Part shown: one piece after another, positions 1-11,808 of the stretch
Numbering within the stretch: the stretch's first letter is position 1
Layout: every line of letters starts with the position of its first letter
The notes under the pieces: generated by a model
Seen by the model: only the letters and a program-made list of their open reading frames with translations
Told to the model about the DNA's origin: nothing
Databases searched by the model: none
Translations under genes and position numbers: made by a program
From: Rhodopseudomonas faecalis
Lineage (GTDB): Bacteria; Pseudomonadota; Alphaproteobacteria; Rhizobiales; Xanthobacteraceae
Assembly (NCBI RefSeq): GCF_003217325.1
Contig: NZ_QJTI01000009.1
Location: forward strand, 89,563 to 153,562
Reading direction: 5' to 3'
DNA length: 64,000 nucleotides

Positions 1-2222
<2,222 letters not shown>

Positions 2223-2291
2223 TTGCGCGCGATCTGAGCCGGCCCGCAGGCGATCGCGAGGCCGGCCACAAAAAATATCAGGGAGGGTCAC

Positions 2292-3230
2292 GTGTCGCTG
2301 ATCGAAAGCCGGGTGCTCGAACTGCCACCGCCGCGCATTTCCGAAGCGCTGCCGCGTGATTACATCGCACTGACCAAGCCGCGGGTGATGTCGCTGGTGC
2401 TGTTCACGGCCTTCGTCGGCCTGGTGCTGGCGCCCGGCGATTTTCATCCGGTGCTGGCGATCACCGCGCTGTTATGCATCGCGGCCGGTGCCGGCGCCGC
2501 CGGCGCGCTCAACATGTGGTACGAGGCCGATCTCGACGCCAAGATGACCCGCACCGCGGGCCGCCCCATTCCGCGCGGCCGCATCACCAGGCCCGAAGCG
2601 CTGACCTTTGGCATCACGCTGGCGTTGTTCTCGGTGATCACGCTCGGCATTCTGGTGAACTGGATCGCAGCCGGCCTGCTGGCATTCACGATCTTTTTTT
2701 ACGTGGTGATCTACACGATCTGGCTGAAACGGCGCACCGCGCAGAACATCGTGATCGGCGGCACCGCCGGCGCTTTGCCGCCGGTGGTGGCGTGGAGCGC
2801 GGTCACCGGCTCGCTGGCGATCGAACCGCTGATCCTATTCGCCATCATCTTTTTCTGGACCCCGCCGCATTTCTGGGCGCTGGCACTGTTCCGACGCGGT
2901 GATTACGCCAGCGCCGGCGTGCCGATGCTGCCGGTGGTCGCAGGCTCTGACGCGGCACGGCTGCAAATCCTGCTGTACAGCGTCGTGCTGGTCGCGGTCG
3001 CGGTGGCGCCGTGGCCGCTCGGCTATTTCGGCGCCGCCTATGGCCTCTCGGCACTGGTGCTCGGCGCGGTGATGCTAGCGCTGGCGGCACAGGTTTATCG
3101 CCAGAGAACAGGCGCCGCTGCGCTGCGCGCCGCACGCCGTTTGTTCCGCTTCTCGATTGTCTATCTGTTCGCGCTGTTTGCCGCGTTGCTGCTCGGCGAG
3201 CTGGCGGCGCGGCTGCCAATCGCGCTGTAG
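2292..3230 (+). CDS. ctaB: Protohaem IX farnesyltransferase (haem O synthase)
   Basis: UbiA-type membrane prenyltransferase that converts haem B to haem O, the precursor of haem A for the neighbouring oxidase. It is 312 residues with about eight to nine helices. The first Asp-rich motif is visible as [19 protein letters not shown] near residues 75-93, followed by the usual IPRGRI. GTG start at 2292, preceded by GGGAGG at 2281-2286. It sits between ctaD and the assembly genes, the standard alphaproteobacterial order. Substrate assignment is from family and context and is firm; other UbiA enzymes are unlikely here. Confidence 0.96.
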   Translation: MSLIESRVLELPPPRISEALPRDYIALTKPRVMSLVLFTAFVGLVLAPGDFHPVLAITALLCIAAGAGAAGALNMWYEADLDAKMTRTAGRPIPRGRITRPEALTFGITLALFSVITLGILVNWIAAGLLAFTIFFYVVIYTIWLKRRTAQNIVIGGTAGALPPVVAWSAVTGSLAIEPLILFAIIFFWTPPHFWALALFRRGDYASAGVPMLPVVAGSDAARLQILLYSVVLVAVAVAPWPLGYFGAAYGLSALVLGAVMLALAAQVYRQRTGAAALRAARRLFRFSIVYLFALFAALLLGELAARLPIAL

Positions 3231-3249
3231 CGTCATCAGGAGAGCTGCC

Positions 3250-3423
3250 ATGACCGAACCTCCGACCGAACGCCTCACCGATGGCATCGTGCTCACGCCG
3301 GCGCAGCAGCAATCGCGGCGCGCGCGCTCGATCGCCATTGCCTTGGTGCTGGCCCTGCTGGCGCTGCTGTTCTTCGCGGTGACGCTGGTGAAGGGCCCGG
3401 CGGTGCTGGTGCGGCCAATTTAG
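3250..3423 (+). CDS. Small CoxF-like single-helix protein of the cox operon
   Basis: A 57-residue protein with an N-terminal hydrophilic stretch ending in an Arg-rich patch (QSRRARS) and one transmembrane helix at about residues 27-47 (a run of Ala/Leu/Phe), then a short tail. It lies between ctaB and ctaG, 19 bp after the former and 21 bp before the latter, with AGGAG-like bases at 3238-3243. Small proteins in this slot are found in related cox operons and are often labelled CoxF; their biochemical role is not established as far as I know. Its location argues for a structural or assembly role in the aa3 oxidase. The gene is likely real because position, ribosome site and helix all agree. Confidence 0.75.
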   Translation: MTEPPTERLTDGIVLTPAQQQSRRARSIAIALVLALLALLFFAVTLVKGPAVLVRPI

Positions 3424-3444
3424 ACGCGCAAAGGAGCACGAGCC

Positions 3445-4065
3445 ATGCACGCGCCATTGCCAAGCCCAGATCCGCCCCACCCGCAGCGCCGGCTCGGCCG
3501 CGACAGCGCGGTCGCGGCAGTGTGCGGGCTGGTGGTGGCGCTGATGGTCGGCGCCTCGTTCGCGGCCGTGCCGTTCTACAATTGGTTCTGCCGCGTCACC
3601 GGCTATAACGGCACCACCCAGGTCGCGCGCGAAGCACCGCGCACGGCTCCGCTGTCGCGTCACATCGCGGTGCGGTTCGATGCTAATGTCAACGGCCTGC
3701 CCTGGACGCTGCGGCCCGAGCACAATGAGATCGAACTGGCGATCGGCCAGGTGACCACGGTCTATTATCACGCCACCAACCGCAGCAATCAGTACAGCGC
3801 GGGGCTGGCGGCCTACAATGTCGCGCCGCTGACGGTCGGCAGCTATTTCCAGAAGATCAATTGCTTCTGCTTCACCGAGCAGACGCTGGGGCCGGGCGAG
3901 AGCCGCGCGATGCCGGTGGTGTTCTATATCGACCCGGCGATCGCCCGCGACCGCGACGCCGATACGCTCAACACCATCACGCTGTCCTACACGTTCTATC
4001 CGGTGCGCGGCGAAACCCGTCCGCAGGTCGCAGGCGACAGCAAGAAGGATCAAGGCGCGCTGTAG
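3445..4065 (+). CDS. ctaG: Cytochrome c oxidase assembly protein CtaG (Cox11)
   Basis: Copper chaperone that delivers Cu to the CuB site of subunit I. It has 206 residues: a short cytoplasmic N-terminus, one membrane anchor at about 27-45, and a periplasmic immunoglobulin-like domain. The copper-binding CFCF motif lies in [16 protein letters not shown] at about residues 136-151, with the additional conserved Cys in [11 protein letters not shown] near the membrane. ATG at 3445 has AAGGAG at 3431-3436. It lies between the small CoxF-like gene and ctaE, as in other Alphaproteobacteria. All key residues are present, so it should be functional. Confidence 0.96.
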   Translation: MHAPLPSPDPPHPQRRLGRDSAVAAVCGLVVALMVGASFAAVPFYNWFCRVTGYNGTTQVAREAPRTAPLSRHIAVRFDANVNGLPWTLRPEHNEIELAIGQVTTVYYHATNRSNQYSAGLAAYNVAPLTVGSYFQKINCFCFTEQTLGPGESRAMPVVFYIDPAIARDRDADTLNTITLSYTFYPVRGETRPQVAGDSKKDQGAL

Positions 4066-4123
4066 CGGCGCGTCGTTGAGAGAATGCCACGGCGGCGAAA
4101 CGGCGCCGCTTAGGGAGGATGTC

Positions 4124-4978
4124 ATGGCTGGCGTACACGGCAAGCACCACGACTATCATCTGGTCGCTCCGAGCCCGTGGCCGATCGTCGGCTCGTTCTC
4201 GGCTTTCGTGATGGCGATCGGCGCGATCGGCTGGATGCACCAGATGTTCCCGGGCGCCGGCTATGTGTTCGGCGCCGGCGCAGTCGGCGTGCTGTACACC
4301 ATGGCGGCGTGGTGGAGCGACGTGGTCGACGAAGCCGAGCACCAGGGCGACCATACCCGCGTGGTGCAGCTCAGCCACCGCTACGGCATGATCCTGTTCA
4401 TCGCCTCCGAGGTGATGTTCTTCGTCGCCTGGTTCTGGGCGTTCTTCAATGCCGCGCTGTTTCCCGCCGATCCGGTGCATGCCGCGCGCACTGCGCTGTT
4501 CGGCGGCGTCTGGCCGCCCAAGGGCATCGAGACTTTCGATCCCTGGCACCTGCCGCTGCTCAATACGCTGATCCTGCTGACCTCGGGCACCACCGTCACC
4601 TGGGCGCATCACGCGCTGCTGCATGGCGACCGCAGCGGCCTGAAATGGGGGCTGATCAGCACCATCGCGCTCGGCCTGGTGTTCACCTGCGTGCAGATCT
4701 ACGAATACAGCCACGCGGCGTTTTCATTCGCCGGCAATGTCTATGGTGCCACCTTCTTCATGGCGACCGGGTTTCACGGCTTCCACGTGATGGTCGGCAC
4801 GGTGTTTCTGGCAGTGTGCCTGGTGCGCGCCCAGGCCGGGCATTTTACGCCCAAACAGCATCTCGGCTTCGAGTTCGCCGCTTGGTACTGGCACTTTGTC
4901 GATGTGGTCTGGCTGTTCCTGTTCGTGTCGATCTATGTCTGGGGCAATGGCGGCGCGGCGATCGCCGGTGGCTCCTGA
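4124..4978 (+). CDS. ctaE: Cytochrome c oxidase subunit III
   Basis: Seven-helix core subunit of aa3 oxidase, 284 residues, within family range. It begins [20 protein letters not shown], the usual subunit III opening with a His-rich N-terminus, and contains the membrane carboxylate in [15 protein letters not shown] and a C-terminal [17 protein letters not shown]. The ATG at 4124 is chosen over the in-frame upstream start at 4076 because AGGGAGG lies at 4112-4118 and homology begins there. It stabilises the proton uptake path of subunit I and follows ctaG by 58 bp. Identification is secure. Confidence 0.97.
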   Translation: MAGVHGKHHDYHLVAPSPWPIVGSFSAFVMAIGAIGWMHQMFPGAGYVFGAGAVGVLYTMAAWWSDVVDEAEHQGDHTRVVQLSHRYGMILFIASEVMFFVAWFWAFFNAALFPADPVHAARTALFGGVWPPKGIETFDPWHLPLLNTLILLTSGTTVTWAHHALLHGDRSGLKWGLISTIALGLVFTCVQIYEYSHAAFSFAGNVYGATFFMATGFHGFHVMVGTVFLAVCLVRAQAGHFTPKQHLGFEFAAWYWHFVDVVWLFLFVSIYVWGNGGAAIAGGS

Positions 4979-5777
4979 CCAGGCCGTGACCGTGCACCAG
5001 CCCGCCTCAGCGCGCGGCATCGCTGGTCTGGCATTGATCGCGCTGGTGATGGTGGCGGTGCTGCTGGCGCTCGGCGCCTGGCAATTGCAGCGCCGCGTCG
5101 CCAAGCAGGCGCTGATCGCGGCGTTGACCGAACGGCTCGCCGCCGCGCCAATGCCGCTGCCGCCACCTTCTGACTGGGCCGATCTCAGCCCGGCGCGCGA
5201 CGAATTCCGGCGCGTCACCTTCTCCGCTCGCTTCACTGACGCGCCCGACGCCATGATTTACAGCGCGGGCTCGGCGATCCGCGCCGACGTCACCTCGCCC
5301 GGCACCTTTGCGCTGTTGCCGGTGCGGCTGCGCGACGGCAGCGAGCTGGTGGTCAATGCCGGCTTCCTCGCCAACCCGGCGATCGACCGCGCCGTGCAGG
5401 ACCGCGCGGTGCAGCGGCTGCGCGATGCCGGTGCCGTGCAGTTGGTCGGCTATCTGCGCTTCCCGGAGCGCAGCACGCTGTTGATCGCCGCCCCCGATCC
5501 CGCCAAGCGGCTATGGTTTGCGCGCGACCTCACTGCGATCGCCGCGGCGCTCGGCTGGGACAGCGCGGCGCCGTTCTATATCGACCTCGAAGCGCCGCAG
5601 CTGGCGAGCGACGCCCCCCGGCCCGGACCGCTGACCGTGCGGCTGCGCGATCAGCACCTGCAATACGCCATCACCTGGTTCGGGCTGGCGGCGGCGGTGA
5701 GCCTGGTCTTTGCGGCCTGGCTCTATGGGCAACTCCGTGATCGCCGCAGCATCAAGCGGCGCTCCGTTTCCTTGTGA
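4968..5777 (+). CDS. SURF1 family oxidase assembly protein
   Basis: Assembly factor linked to haem A insertion into subunit I. It is 269 residues (263 if the GTG at 4986 is used). It shows the SURF1 layout: an N-terminal helix at about 20-38, the signature GAWQLQR just after it, a periplasmic domain, and a C-terminal helix near 240-258. The GTG at 4968 overlaps the ctaE stop by 11 bp; the GTG at 4986 lies 7 bp after it, and the sequence does not decide between them. This is the last gene of the cox operon. A 104-bp AT-rich gap separates it from thrC. Related to Shy1/SURF1; haem A handover is the family role, not visible directly. Confidence 0.93.
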   Translation: MAPDQAVTVHQPASARGIAGLALIALVMVAVLLALGAWQLQRRVAKQALIAALTERLAAAPMPLPPPSDWADLSPARDEFRRVTFSARFTDAPDAMIYSAGSAIRADVTSPGTFALLPVRLRDGSELVVNAGFLANPAIDRAVQDRAVQRLRDAGAVQLVGYLRFPERSTLLIAAPDPAKRLWFARDLTAIAAALGWDSAAPFYIDLEAPQLASDAPRPGPLTVRLRDQHLQYAITWFGLAAAVSLVFAAWLYGQLRDRRSIKRRSVSL

Positions 5778-5881
5778 AGCGTTCAGGGAGCGGCTATGGT
5801 GCCGCTAAATCCCCCCGCGGGAAGATAATTTTATCTTAATATCAAGGGCTTGCCGCAAAGCGCACGCCTTTGGAGGACGTG

Positions 5882-7300
5882 TTGCCGCACTATATTTCGA
5901 CCAGGGGCGAGGCCCCCAAGCTCGGTTTCTGCGATGTCATGCTGACCGGCCTTGCCCGCGACGGCGGGCTCTATGTGCCGGAGACCTGGCCGCAGCTGTC
6001 AGCCGACACCATCGCATCGTTTTTCGGCCGTCCCTATTGGGAGGTGGCTGTCGAGGTGATCCGTCCGTTCGTGCACGGAGAGATCTCCGATGCCGAGCTC
6101 GGCGCCATGGCCAATGAGGCCTATGCCAGCTTCCGCCATCCGGCCGTGGTGCCGCTCAACCAGGTCAGCCCCAGCCAGTTCACGCTGGAACTGTTCCACG
6201 GCCCGACGCTGGCGTTCAAGGACGTGGCGATGCAGCTCTTGGCGCGGCTGATGGACCATGTGCTCGCCAAGCGCCAGCAGCGCATCACCATCGTGGTCGC
6301 CACCTCGGGCGACACCGGCGGCGCCGCGGTCGAAGCGTTTGCCGGGCGCGGCAATGTCGATCTCGTGGTGCTGTTCCCGGACGGCCGGATTTCCGACGTG
6401 CAGCGCCGCATGATGACCACCACCGCGGCCAGCAATGTGCACGCGCTGGCGCTGCAGGGCACGTTTGACGATTGCCAGGCGATCGTCAAAGGCATGTTCA
6501 ATCACCACGCATTCCGCGACGAGGTGGCGCTGGCCGGCGTCAACTCGATCAACTGGGCGCGCATCATCGCCCAGGTGGTGTACTACTTCACCTCGGCGGT
6601 CGCGCTCGGCGCGCCGCAGCGCGAGGTCGATTTCACCGTGCCGACCGGCAATTTCGGCGACATCTTCGCCGGCTATGTCGCCAAGCGCATGGGGCTGCCG
6701 GTGCGCCGGCTGCGCATCGCCTCCAATGTCAACGACATCCTGGCGCGCACGCTCAGCACCGGCATCCATGAAGTGCGCGAAGTGCACGCCACCACCTCGC
6801 CGTCGATGGACATTCAGATCTCATCGAATTTCGAGCGGCTGTTGTTCGAAGCCTCTGGCCGCGACGCCTCGCTGGTGCGCGGGCTGATGGCCTCGCTCAA
6901 GCAGTCCGGCCGCTATGTGCTGCCCGATGCCGTGCTGGCCGCGATCCGCAGCGAATTCGATGCCGGCCGCGCCGATGAGGAAGAGACCGCCGCGGCGATC
7001 CGCACCGCCTGGCGCGAAGCCGGCGAGCTGGTCGATCCGCACACCGCGGTGGCGCTCGCGGTGTCTGATCACGAACTGGCCGAGCCGACCGTGCCCAATG
7101 TGGTGCTATCGACCGCGCATGCCGCCAAATTCCCGGATGCCGTTGAGGCCGCGTGCGGCGTCCGGCCCGGCTTGCCGTCATGGCTCGACGGCCTGATGAC
7201 CAAGCCCGAGCAGATCAAGACCATGGCCTGTGATCAGGCAGCAATTGAAAGCTACGTGCTCGCCGTGAGCCGCGTGGTGAAACAAGGGGCCGCGCAATGA
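5882..7300 (+). CDS. thrC: Threonine synthase
   Basis: PLP enzyme converting O-phosphohomoserine to threonine, 472 residues, the long class found in Proteobacteria and fungi. The PLP lysine is in TLAFKDVAMQLLARL (about residue 113) and the phosphate-binding loop follows as ATSGDTGGAAVEAF. The TTG at 5882 is chosen because GGAGG at 5872-5876 is spaced 5 bases from it, while the in-frame TTG at 5870 contains that site and the GTG at 5879 is too close. The product then begins MPHYISTRGEAPKLGF, as in relatives. The stop overlaps the next gene's ATG by 4 bp, so the peptidase is translationally coupled. Confidence 0.96.
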   Translation: MPHYISTRGEAPKLGFCDVMLTGLARDGGLYVPETWPQLSADTIASFFGRPYWEVAVEVIRPFVHGEISDAELGAMANEAYASFRHPAVVPLNQVSPSQFTLELFHGPTLAFKDVAMQLLARLMDHVLAKRQQRITIVVATSGDTGGAAVEAFAGRGNVDLVVLFPDGRISDVQRRMMTTTAASNVHALALQGTFDDCQAIVKGMFNHHAFRDEVALAGVNSINWARIIAQVVYYFTSAVALGAPQREVDFTVPTGNFGDIFAGYVAKRMGLPVRRLRIASNVNDILARTLSTGIHEVREVHATTSPSMDIQISSNFERLLFEASGRDASLVRGLMASLKQSGRYVLPDAVLAAIRSEFDAGRADEEETAAAIRTAWREAGELVDPHTAVALAVSDHELAEPTVPNVVLSTAHAAKFPDAVEAACGVRPGLPSWLDGLMTKPEQIKTMACDQAAIESYVLAVSRVVKQGAAQ

Positions 7301-8586
7301 GCGTCGAAATCACCAAGCTTCCCACCGGCCTCACCGTCGTCACCGACCAGATGCCCCATCTGGAAACCGCGGCGCTCGGCGTGTGGGCCGGCGTTGGTGG
7401 CCGCGACGAGAAGCCGGACGAACACGGCATCTCGCATCTGCTCGAACATATGGCGTTCAAGGGCACCGCGACCCGCAGCTCGCGCGAGATCGTCGAAACG
7501 ATCGAGGCGGTCGGCGGCGATCTCAACGCCGCGACCTCGACCGAGACCACCGCTTACTATGCCCGCGTGCTGAAGGCCGACGTGCCGCTGGCGCTCGACG
7601 TGCTGTCCGACATTCTCGCCCATCCTTCGTTTGAGCCGGAGGAGCTGGAGCGCGAAAAGAGCGTGATCGTCCAGGAAATCGGCGCGTCGCAGGACACGCC
7701 GGACGATGTGGTGTTCGATTATCTCAATGAGCTGTGCTACCCGGAGCAGCCGATGGGCCGCTCATTGCTCGGCACGCCGCAGACGCTGAAGGGTTTTACC
7801 CGCGACACGCTGCGCGGCTATCTCTCGACCCATTATCGCGGGCCGGACATGGTGGTAGCCGCGGCCGGCGCCGTCAACCACCAGCAGGTGGTCGAGGAAG
7901 TGAGCCAGCGCTTTGCCTCGTTCAACGGCGCCCCGGCGCCGAAGCCGCAGCCGGCGCTGTTTGGCGCTGGCGGCGTCAAGGTGGTGCATCGCGATCTCGA
8001 ACAAGCCCATCTGACGCTGGCGCTGGAAGGGTTGCCGCAGCTCGATCCGTCGCTGTTTAGCCTGCAGGTGTTCACCAACACGATCGGCGGCGGCATGTCC
8101 TCGCGGCTGTTCCAGGAAGTGCGCGAGAAGCGCGGGCTGTGCTACTCGATCTACACTTTCCACGCGCCCTATAGCGATACCGGCTTTTTCGGGCTGTACA
8201 CCGGCACCGATCCCGCCGACGCCCCGGAAATGATGGAGGTGATCGTCGATGTGATCGGCGAGGCGGTCGATACCCTGACCGAGGCCGAAATCGCACGCGC
8301 CAAGGCCCAGATGAAGGCCGGGCTATTGATGGCGCTGGAGAGCTGCAGCTCGCGCGTCGAGCAATTGGCGCGCCACGTGCTGGTCTATGGCCGGCCGATC
8401 CCGGTTCCGGAGCTGATCGCGCGTATCGATGCGGTCAGCGTCGAATCGGCCAGCAAGGCGGCGCGGGCCTTGCTGGCGCGCAGCCGGCCCGCCGTGGCGG
8501 CGCTCGGCAGCGGCCAGGGTCTGGACACCGCGGCCGCTTTTGCGGAAGGATTGACGCGCGCAAAGTCCCAGACCAGCTACCACTGA
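7297..8586 (+). CDS. M16 family zinc peptidase (processing-peptidase type)
   Basis: Single-domain-pair pitrilysin-family protein of 429 residues, the size of bacterial MPP/PqqL-like peptidases. The inverted zinc motif HxxEH is seen as HLLEHMAFKGT at about residue 47, with the distal glutamate expected in the helix near ETTAYYARV. The C-terminal half contains the family's Arg/Tyr motif region GGGMSSRLFQEVREKRGLCYSI. It begins with an ATGA overlap with thrC, an arrangement common in related genomes. Cellular substrate is unknown; the mitochondrial homologue cleaves presequences, but no such role can be inferred here. Confidence 0.93.
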   Translation: MSVEITKLPTGLTVVTDQMPHLETAALGVWAGVGGRDEKPDEHGISHLLEHMAFKGTATRSSREIVETIEAVGGDLNAATSTETTAYYARVLKADVPLALDVLSDILAHPSFEPEELEREKSVIVQEIGASQDTPDDVVFDYLNELCYPEQPMGRSLLGTPQTLKGFTRDTLRGYLSTHYRGPDMVVAAAGAVNHQQVVEEVSQRFASFNGAPAPKPQPALFGAGGVKVVHRDLEQAHLTLALEGLPQLDPSLFSLQVFTNTIGGGMSSRLFQEVREKRGLCYSIYTFHAPYSDTGFFGLYTGTDPADAPEMMEVIVDVIGEAVDTLTEAEIARAKAQMKAGLLMALESCSSRVEQLARHVLVYGRPIPVPELIARIDAVSVESASKAARALLARSRPAVAALGSGQGLDTAAAFAEGLTRAKSQTSYH

Positions 8587-8633
8587 TCCACTCGCAGCTC
8601 AGGTTCTGACGTTCGGCATCTGGAGGTTCGATC

Positions 8634-9221
8634 GTGGCGTTGTTTCGCATGCCGACCACCGGCCCGGCGACATTGACGCCGCGCGGCCACGGACTGCTGC
8701 TACGACCGCCGCAAATGGCCGATTTCCCGCAATGGGCGCAGCTACGCGACCAGAGCCGGGCGTTCCTGACCCCGTGGGAACCGATCTGGCCGTCTGACGA
8801 TCTGACCCGCACCGGCTATCGGCGCCGGCTGCGGCGCTATGCCGAGGACATCGCCAGCGACCGCGCCTATCCGTTCCTGGTGTTTCGCGAGGCCGACGAC
8901 CTGCTGGTTGGCGGCATCACCGTCGCCAATGTCCGGCGCGGCATCGTGCAGGCTGGCACCATCGGCTATTGGGTCGGCCAGCCCTATGCGCGGCAGGGTG
9001 TCATGACGGCGGCGCTGCACGTCTTGCTGCCGACGCTGTTTGGCGAGCTCAGCCTGCACCGGGTCGAGGCGGCCTGCATCCCCAGCAATGCCGCGTCGAT
9101 CCGCGTCCTGGAAAAATGCGGCTTCAGCCGCGAAGGTCTGGCGCGCAAATACCTCTGCATCAACGGCGTCTGGCAGGATCATCTGCTGTTCGGGCTGTTG
9201 AACGAGGATTTCCGCGGCTGA
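8634..9221 (+). CDS. RimJ/RimL-type GNAT acetyltransferase
   Basis: 195-residue N-acetyltransferase of the RimJ/RimL branch. Recognisable features are the acetyl-CoA loop region in IGYWVGQPYARQGVMTAALH, the ANVRRG beta strand, and the terminal IRVLEKCGFSREGLARKYL, all typical of the group that acetylates protein N-termini. GTG start at 8634 has TGGAGG at 8621-8626. It lies 47 bp after the M16 peptidase and is probably in the same transcript. The acceptor (ribosomal protein S5 for E. coli RimJ, or something else) cannot be told from sequence. Confidence 0.9.
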   Translation: MALFRMPTTGPATLTPRGHGLLLRPPQMADFPQWAQLRDQSRAFLTPWEPIWPSDDLTRTGYRRRLRRYAEDIASDRAYPFLVFREADDLLVGGITVANVRRGIVQAGTIGYWVGQPYARQGVMTAALHVLLPTLFGELSLHRVEAACIPSNAASIRVLEKCGFSREGLARKYLCINGVWQDHLLFGLLNEDFRG

Positions 9222-9331
9222 TTCCGGCTGTTGGCTGGCGGCCGACGCCTTTGGTTGGCCGCTTTGGCTTTGTTATAGTCCCGCCAGCCAACATTTGGTC
9301 GAAACACTTGGATGGGACACCGAGGATTTGA

Positions 9332-10003
9332 ATGCTTGATGAGCGTCTGACTGTCGTTGCCCAGGCAACTCCCGGGCGGCGGGTTTTTGGGTTGCGCCCC
9401 GCGATCGCGTTGAGCCTTGCGGCCATGCTGCTGGCGACGCCGGCTTCCGCACAATCCATCACCGATCGATTCAAGAGCCTGTTTGGCGGCGACGACCCGG
9501 CGCCCGCGCCAAGCCAGGAAGGCGGCGCCACAGCGGCGCCGCCGCAGGACACCGACCTGACCTGCCCGGAAGTGACGGTGCGCTCCGGCGCCTCGACTTA
9601 CGCCGTTGGCTTGCCGAATAAGCCGGCGGCCGGCAGCGACCTGCGCTACCAGGCCACGATCTCGCGCATGGCGCGTAGCTGCACGCTCAGCGACGGCCAG
9701 ATCAAGGCCAAGATCGGCATTCAGGGCCGGGTGATCGCCGGACCGGCCGGCGCGCCGACCAGCGTCGACGTGCCGCTGCGTGTCGCGGTGGTGCATGAGG
9801 GCGTGCAGCCGAAAACGGTGTTCACCCAGGCCTATCGCACCAATGTGGCGATGACGCCCGACGGCAATGAGCCGTTTACGCTGGTGATCGAGGACGTGGT
9901 CTATCCAGTGCCGCCGGGCAACGCCAATGATTACTACGTGTTCTATATCGGCTTCGACCCGCTGGCGCTGAAGCCCGAGCCGCGCAAGGGCCGCTCGAAG
10001 TAA
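9332..10003 (+). CDS. Conserved secreted protein of unknown function
   Basis: 223 residues. An N-terminal signal peptide is clear: Arg-containing n-region, hydrophobic core AIALSLAAMLLA and a TPASAQS cleavage site near residue 41. The mature part starts with an Asp/Pro/Ala-rich linker (residues 50-72) and then a beta-rich domain with two cysteines (DLTCPEV and RSCTLSD) that could form a disulphide in the periplasm. I do not recognise a named family. It stands alone, 110 bp after the acetyltransferase gene and tail-to-tail with ybgC, 24 bp apart. Confidence 0.8.
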   Translation: MLDERLTVVAQATPGRRVFGLRPAIALSLAAMLLATPASAQSITDRFKSLFGGDDPAPAPSQEGGATAAPPQDTDLTCPEVTVRSGASTYAVGLPNKPAAGSDLRYQATISRMARSCTLSDGQIKAKIGIQGRVIAGPAGAPTSVDVPLRVAVVHEGVQPKTVFTQAYRTNVAMTPDGNEPFTLVIEDVVYPVPPGNANDYYVFYIGFDPLALKPEPRKGRSK

Positions 10004-10027
10004 CCACACATGACCGCGGATGATGGC

Positions 10028-10471
10028 TCAGGCCACGTCCGCGGCCATCGCCACTCGCAGCGATTTTGGAATCGGCCGGGCGCGGCCGCCGGCCACGAAC
10101 GCCACCTTGACCTTGGCGTCCATCAACAGCTCATCGCCGCGCCGCACTTCCTGATGCATGGTGATCGAGGCGCCGCGTACCTCGATCGGCCGGGTGATGA
10201 TGTCGAGCACGTCGTCCATCTTCGCCGATTTGAGAAAATCAAGCTGCATCGCGCGCACCACGAACGCAAAGCCCGGCGCTTCGCTTTCGGCTTCGGCAAA
10301 CAGCGCGCCCTGCTCGGCGCCGAGCAGCCGCAGATAATTGGTGCGGCCGCGCTCCATGAACCGCAGATAATTGGCGTGATAGACGATGCCCGAAAAATCG
10401 GTGTCCTCGTAATAGACCCGGACCTGCATGTGATGCAGTCCGTCGCGAATGGCGCCGTCAAGAGAGTTCAT
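10028..10471 (-). CDS. ybgC: Tol-Pal system-associated acyl-CoA thioesterase YbgC
   Basis: 147-residue hotdog-fold thioesterase. The catalytic Asp and signature YYEDTDFSGIVYHANYLRF lies at residues 19-37, and the rest matches the YbgC pattern (RGRTNYLRLLG). Family members hydrolyse acyl-CoA or acyl-ACP at the inner membrane and usually lie just upstream of tolQ. Here it follows ruvB by 49 bp and is the last gene of the minus-strand run; tolQ is not in the window. The ruvB-ybgC order is common in this lineage and places the envelope gene in the recombination operon. Confidence 0.95.
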   Translation of the reverse strand: MNSLDGAIRDGLHHMQVRVYYEDTDFSGIVYHANYLRFMERGRTNYLRLLGAEQGALFAEAESEAPGFAFVVRAMQLDFLKSAKMDDVLDIITRPIEVRGASITMHQEVRRGDELLMDAKVKVAFVAGGRARPIPKSLRVAMAADVA

Positions 10472-10520
10472 GGGCTCATTACCTGCTGATCTTGGTCACA
10501 TCGGCAGCGGCGGGCTGCGG

Positions 10521-11567
10521 TCACTCATCCTCATCGCCGCTGAACAGACCGAATTGCGCGGTGTCGCGCGTGGGCTCGGCAAGGCCGAGATGGCGGAAAG
10601 CGTGGGAGGTCAGCAGCCGCCCGCGCGGGGTGCGCTGCAGATAGCCGCACTGGATCAGGAACGGCTCGATGATGTCCTCGATGGCGTCGCGCGGCTCGGA
10701 CAGCGCCGCCGCCATGGTCTCGACCCCCACCGGGCCGCCGCCATAATTGAGCGCGATCGCGCTCAGATAGCGCCGGTCCATGGCATCGAGCCCGGCGGCG
10801 TCGACCTCGAGCGCGCTGAGCGCGTGATCGGCGATCTTGCGGTCGATCGCGTCGGCATCGGCGGCAGAAGCAAAATCGCGCACCCGGCGCAGCAGCCGGC
10901 CGGCGATGCGCGGCGTACCGCGCGCGCGCCGTGCGATTTCATTGGCGCCATCGGGCGTGATGCCGACGCCGAGCACGCGCGCACCGCGGCTGACGATGCC
11001 TTCCAGCTCCTCGATGGTGTAGAAGTTCAGCCGCACCGGAATGCCGAACCGATCGCGCAGCGGGTTGGTCAGCAGCCCTGCGCGTGTGGTGGCACCGACC
11101 AGCGTGAATTTGGCCAGATCGATCTTCACCGAACGCGCCGCCGGCCCTTCGCCGATGATCAGATCGAGCTGAAAATCCTCCATCGCCGGATACAGCACCT
11201 CTTCGACCGCAGGACTGAGGCGATGAATCTCGTCGATGAACAGCACGTCGCGTTCTTCGAGATTGGTGAGTAGCGCGGCGAGATCGCCGGCCTTGGCGAT
11301 CACCGGCCCCGAGGTCGCGCGAAAACCGACGCCAAGTTCGCGGGCCACGATCTGCGCCAGCGTGGTTTTGCCAAGGCCGGGCGGGCCGACGAACAGCACG
11401 TGATCGAGTGCCTCCTGGCGCTTGCGCGCGGCGTCGATGAAGATTTGCAGATTGGCGCGCGCCTGCTGCTGTCCGACGAAATCGGACAGCGATTGCGGCC
11501 GCAGCGCGGTGTCGCCGACGTCATCAACGCGGCGCTCCGGCGAAACGATGCGGGACGGCTCAGTCAT
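10521..11567 (-). CDS. ruvB: Holliday junction branch-migration ATPase RuvB
   Basis: AAA+ motor of the RuvABC resolvasome, 348 residues. Walker A is [14 protein letters not shown], Walker B is [12 protein letters not shown], sensor 1 is VGATTRAG and the arginine finger lies in TNPLRDRFG; the winged-helix C-terminus ends [19 protein letters not shown]. The ATG at 11567 is chosen because homologues begin near [13 protein letters not shown]; the longer frame upstream reads only through repeat DNA. Upstream, a 241-bp gap filled with GC-rich repeats separates it from the deaminase and ruvA, so it may have its own promoter. Confidence 0.97.
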   Translation of the reverse strand: MTEPSRIVSPERRVDDVGDTALRPQSLSDFVGQQQARANLQIFIDAARKRQEALDHVLFVGPPGLGKTTLAQIVARELGVGFRATSGPVIAKAGDLAALLTNLEERDVLFIDEIHRLSPAVEEVLYPAMEDFQLDLIIGEGPAARSVKIDLAKFTLVGATTRAGLLTNPLRDRFGIPVRLNFYTIEELEGIVSRGARVLGVGITPDGANEIARRARGTPRIAGRLLRRVRDFASAADADAIDRKIADHALSALEVDAAGLDAMDRRYLSAIALNYGGGPVGVETMAAALSEPRDAIEDIIEPFLIQCGYLQRTPRGRLLTSHAFRHLGLAEPTRDTAQFGLFSGDEDE

Positions 11568-11584
11568 GGCGCGAGGATAGCATG

Positions 11585-11780
11585 AGGGGTGCGGCTTCTG
11601 CCCTCTCCCCTTCCGGGAGAGGGTGCCCGCGCAAAGCGCAGGCGGGTGAGGGAGCAAGGCGCGCTGTTCTCCCCTCCCCCTTGCGGGGAGGGGGCGGGGG
11701 TGGGGGTGCTCCGAGGCAAGGCTCCCGTTGTGGACCCCCACCCCAACCCTCCCCGCAAGGGGGAGGGAGTTCGCGGGGCT
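11585..11780. repeat. GC-rich intergenic repeat cluster between ruvB and the deaminase gene
   Basis: Three related, mostly palindromic blocks of the form CTCCCC...GGGGAG. The first is CCCTCTCCCCTTCCGGGAGAG at 11600-11620 followed by CAAAGCGCAGGCGGGTGAGG; the second is CCCTCCCCCTTGCGGGGAGGG near 11672-11695; the third is CCAACCCTCCCCGCAAGGGG near 11744-11765. They give spurious reading frames rich in PHPRPLP-like peptides. Similar units recur at 12905-13220. The blocks can form strong hairpins on either strand and could attenuate the ruv transcript. Confidence 0.8.
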
Positions 11781-11808
11781 TGGGGCGGCGTCAATCCGCT
11801 CGATCCGC

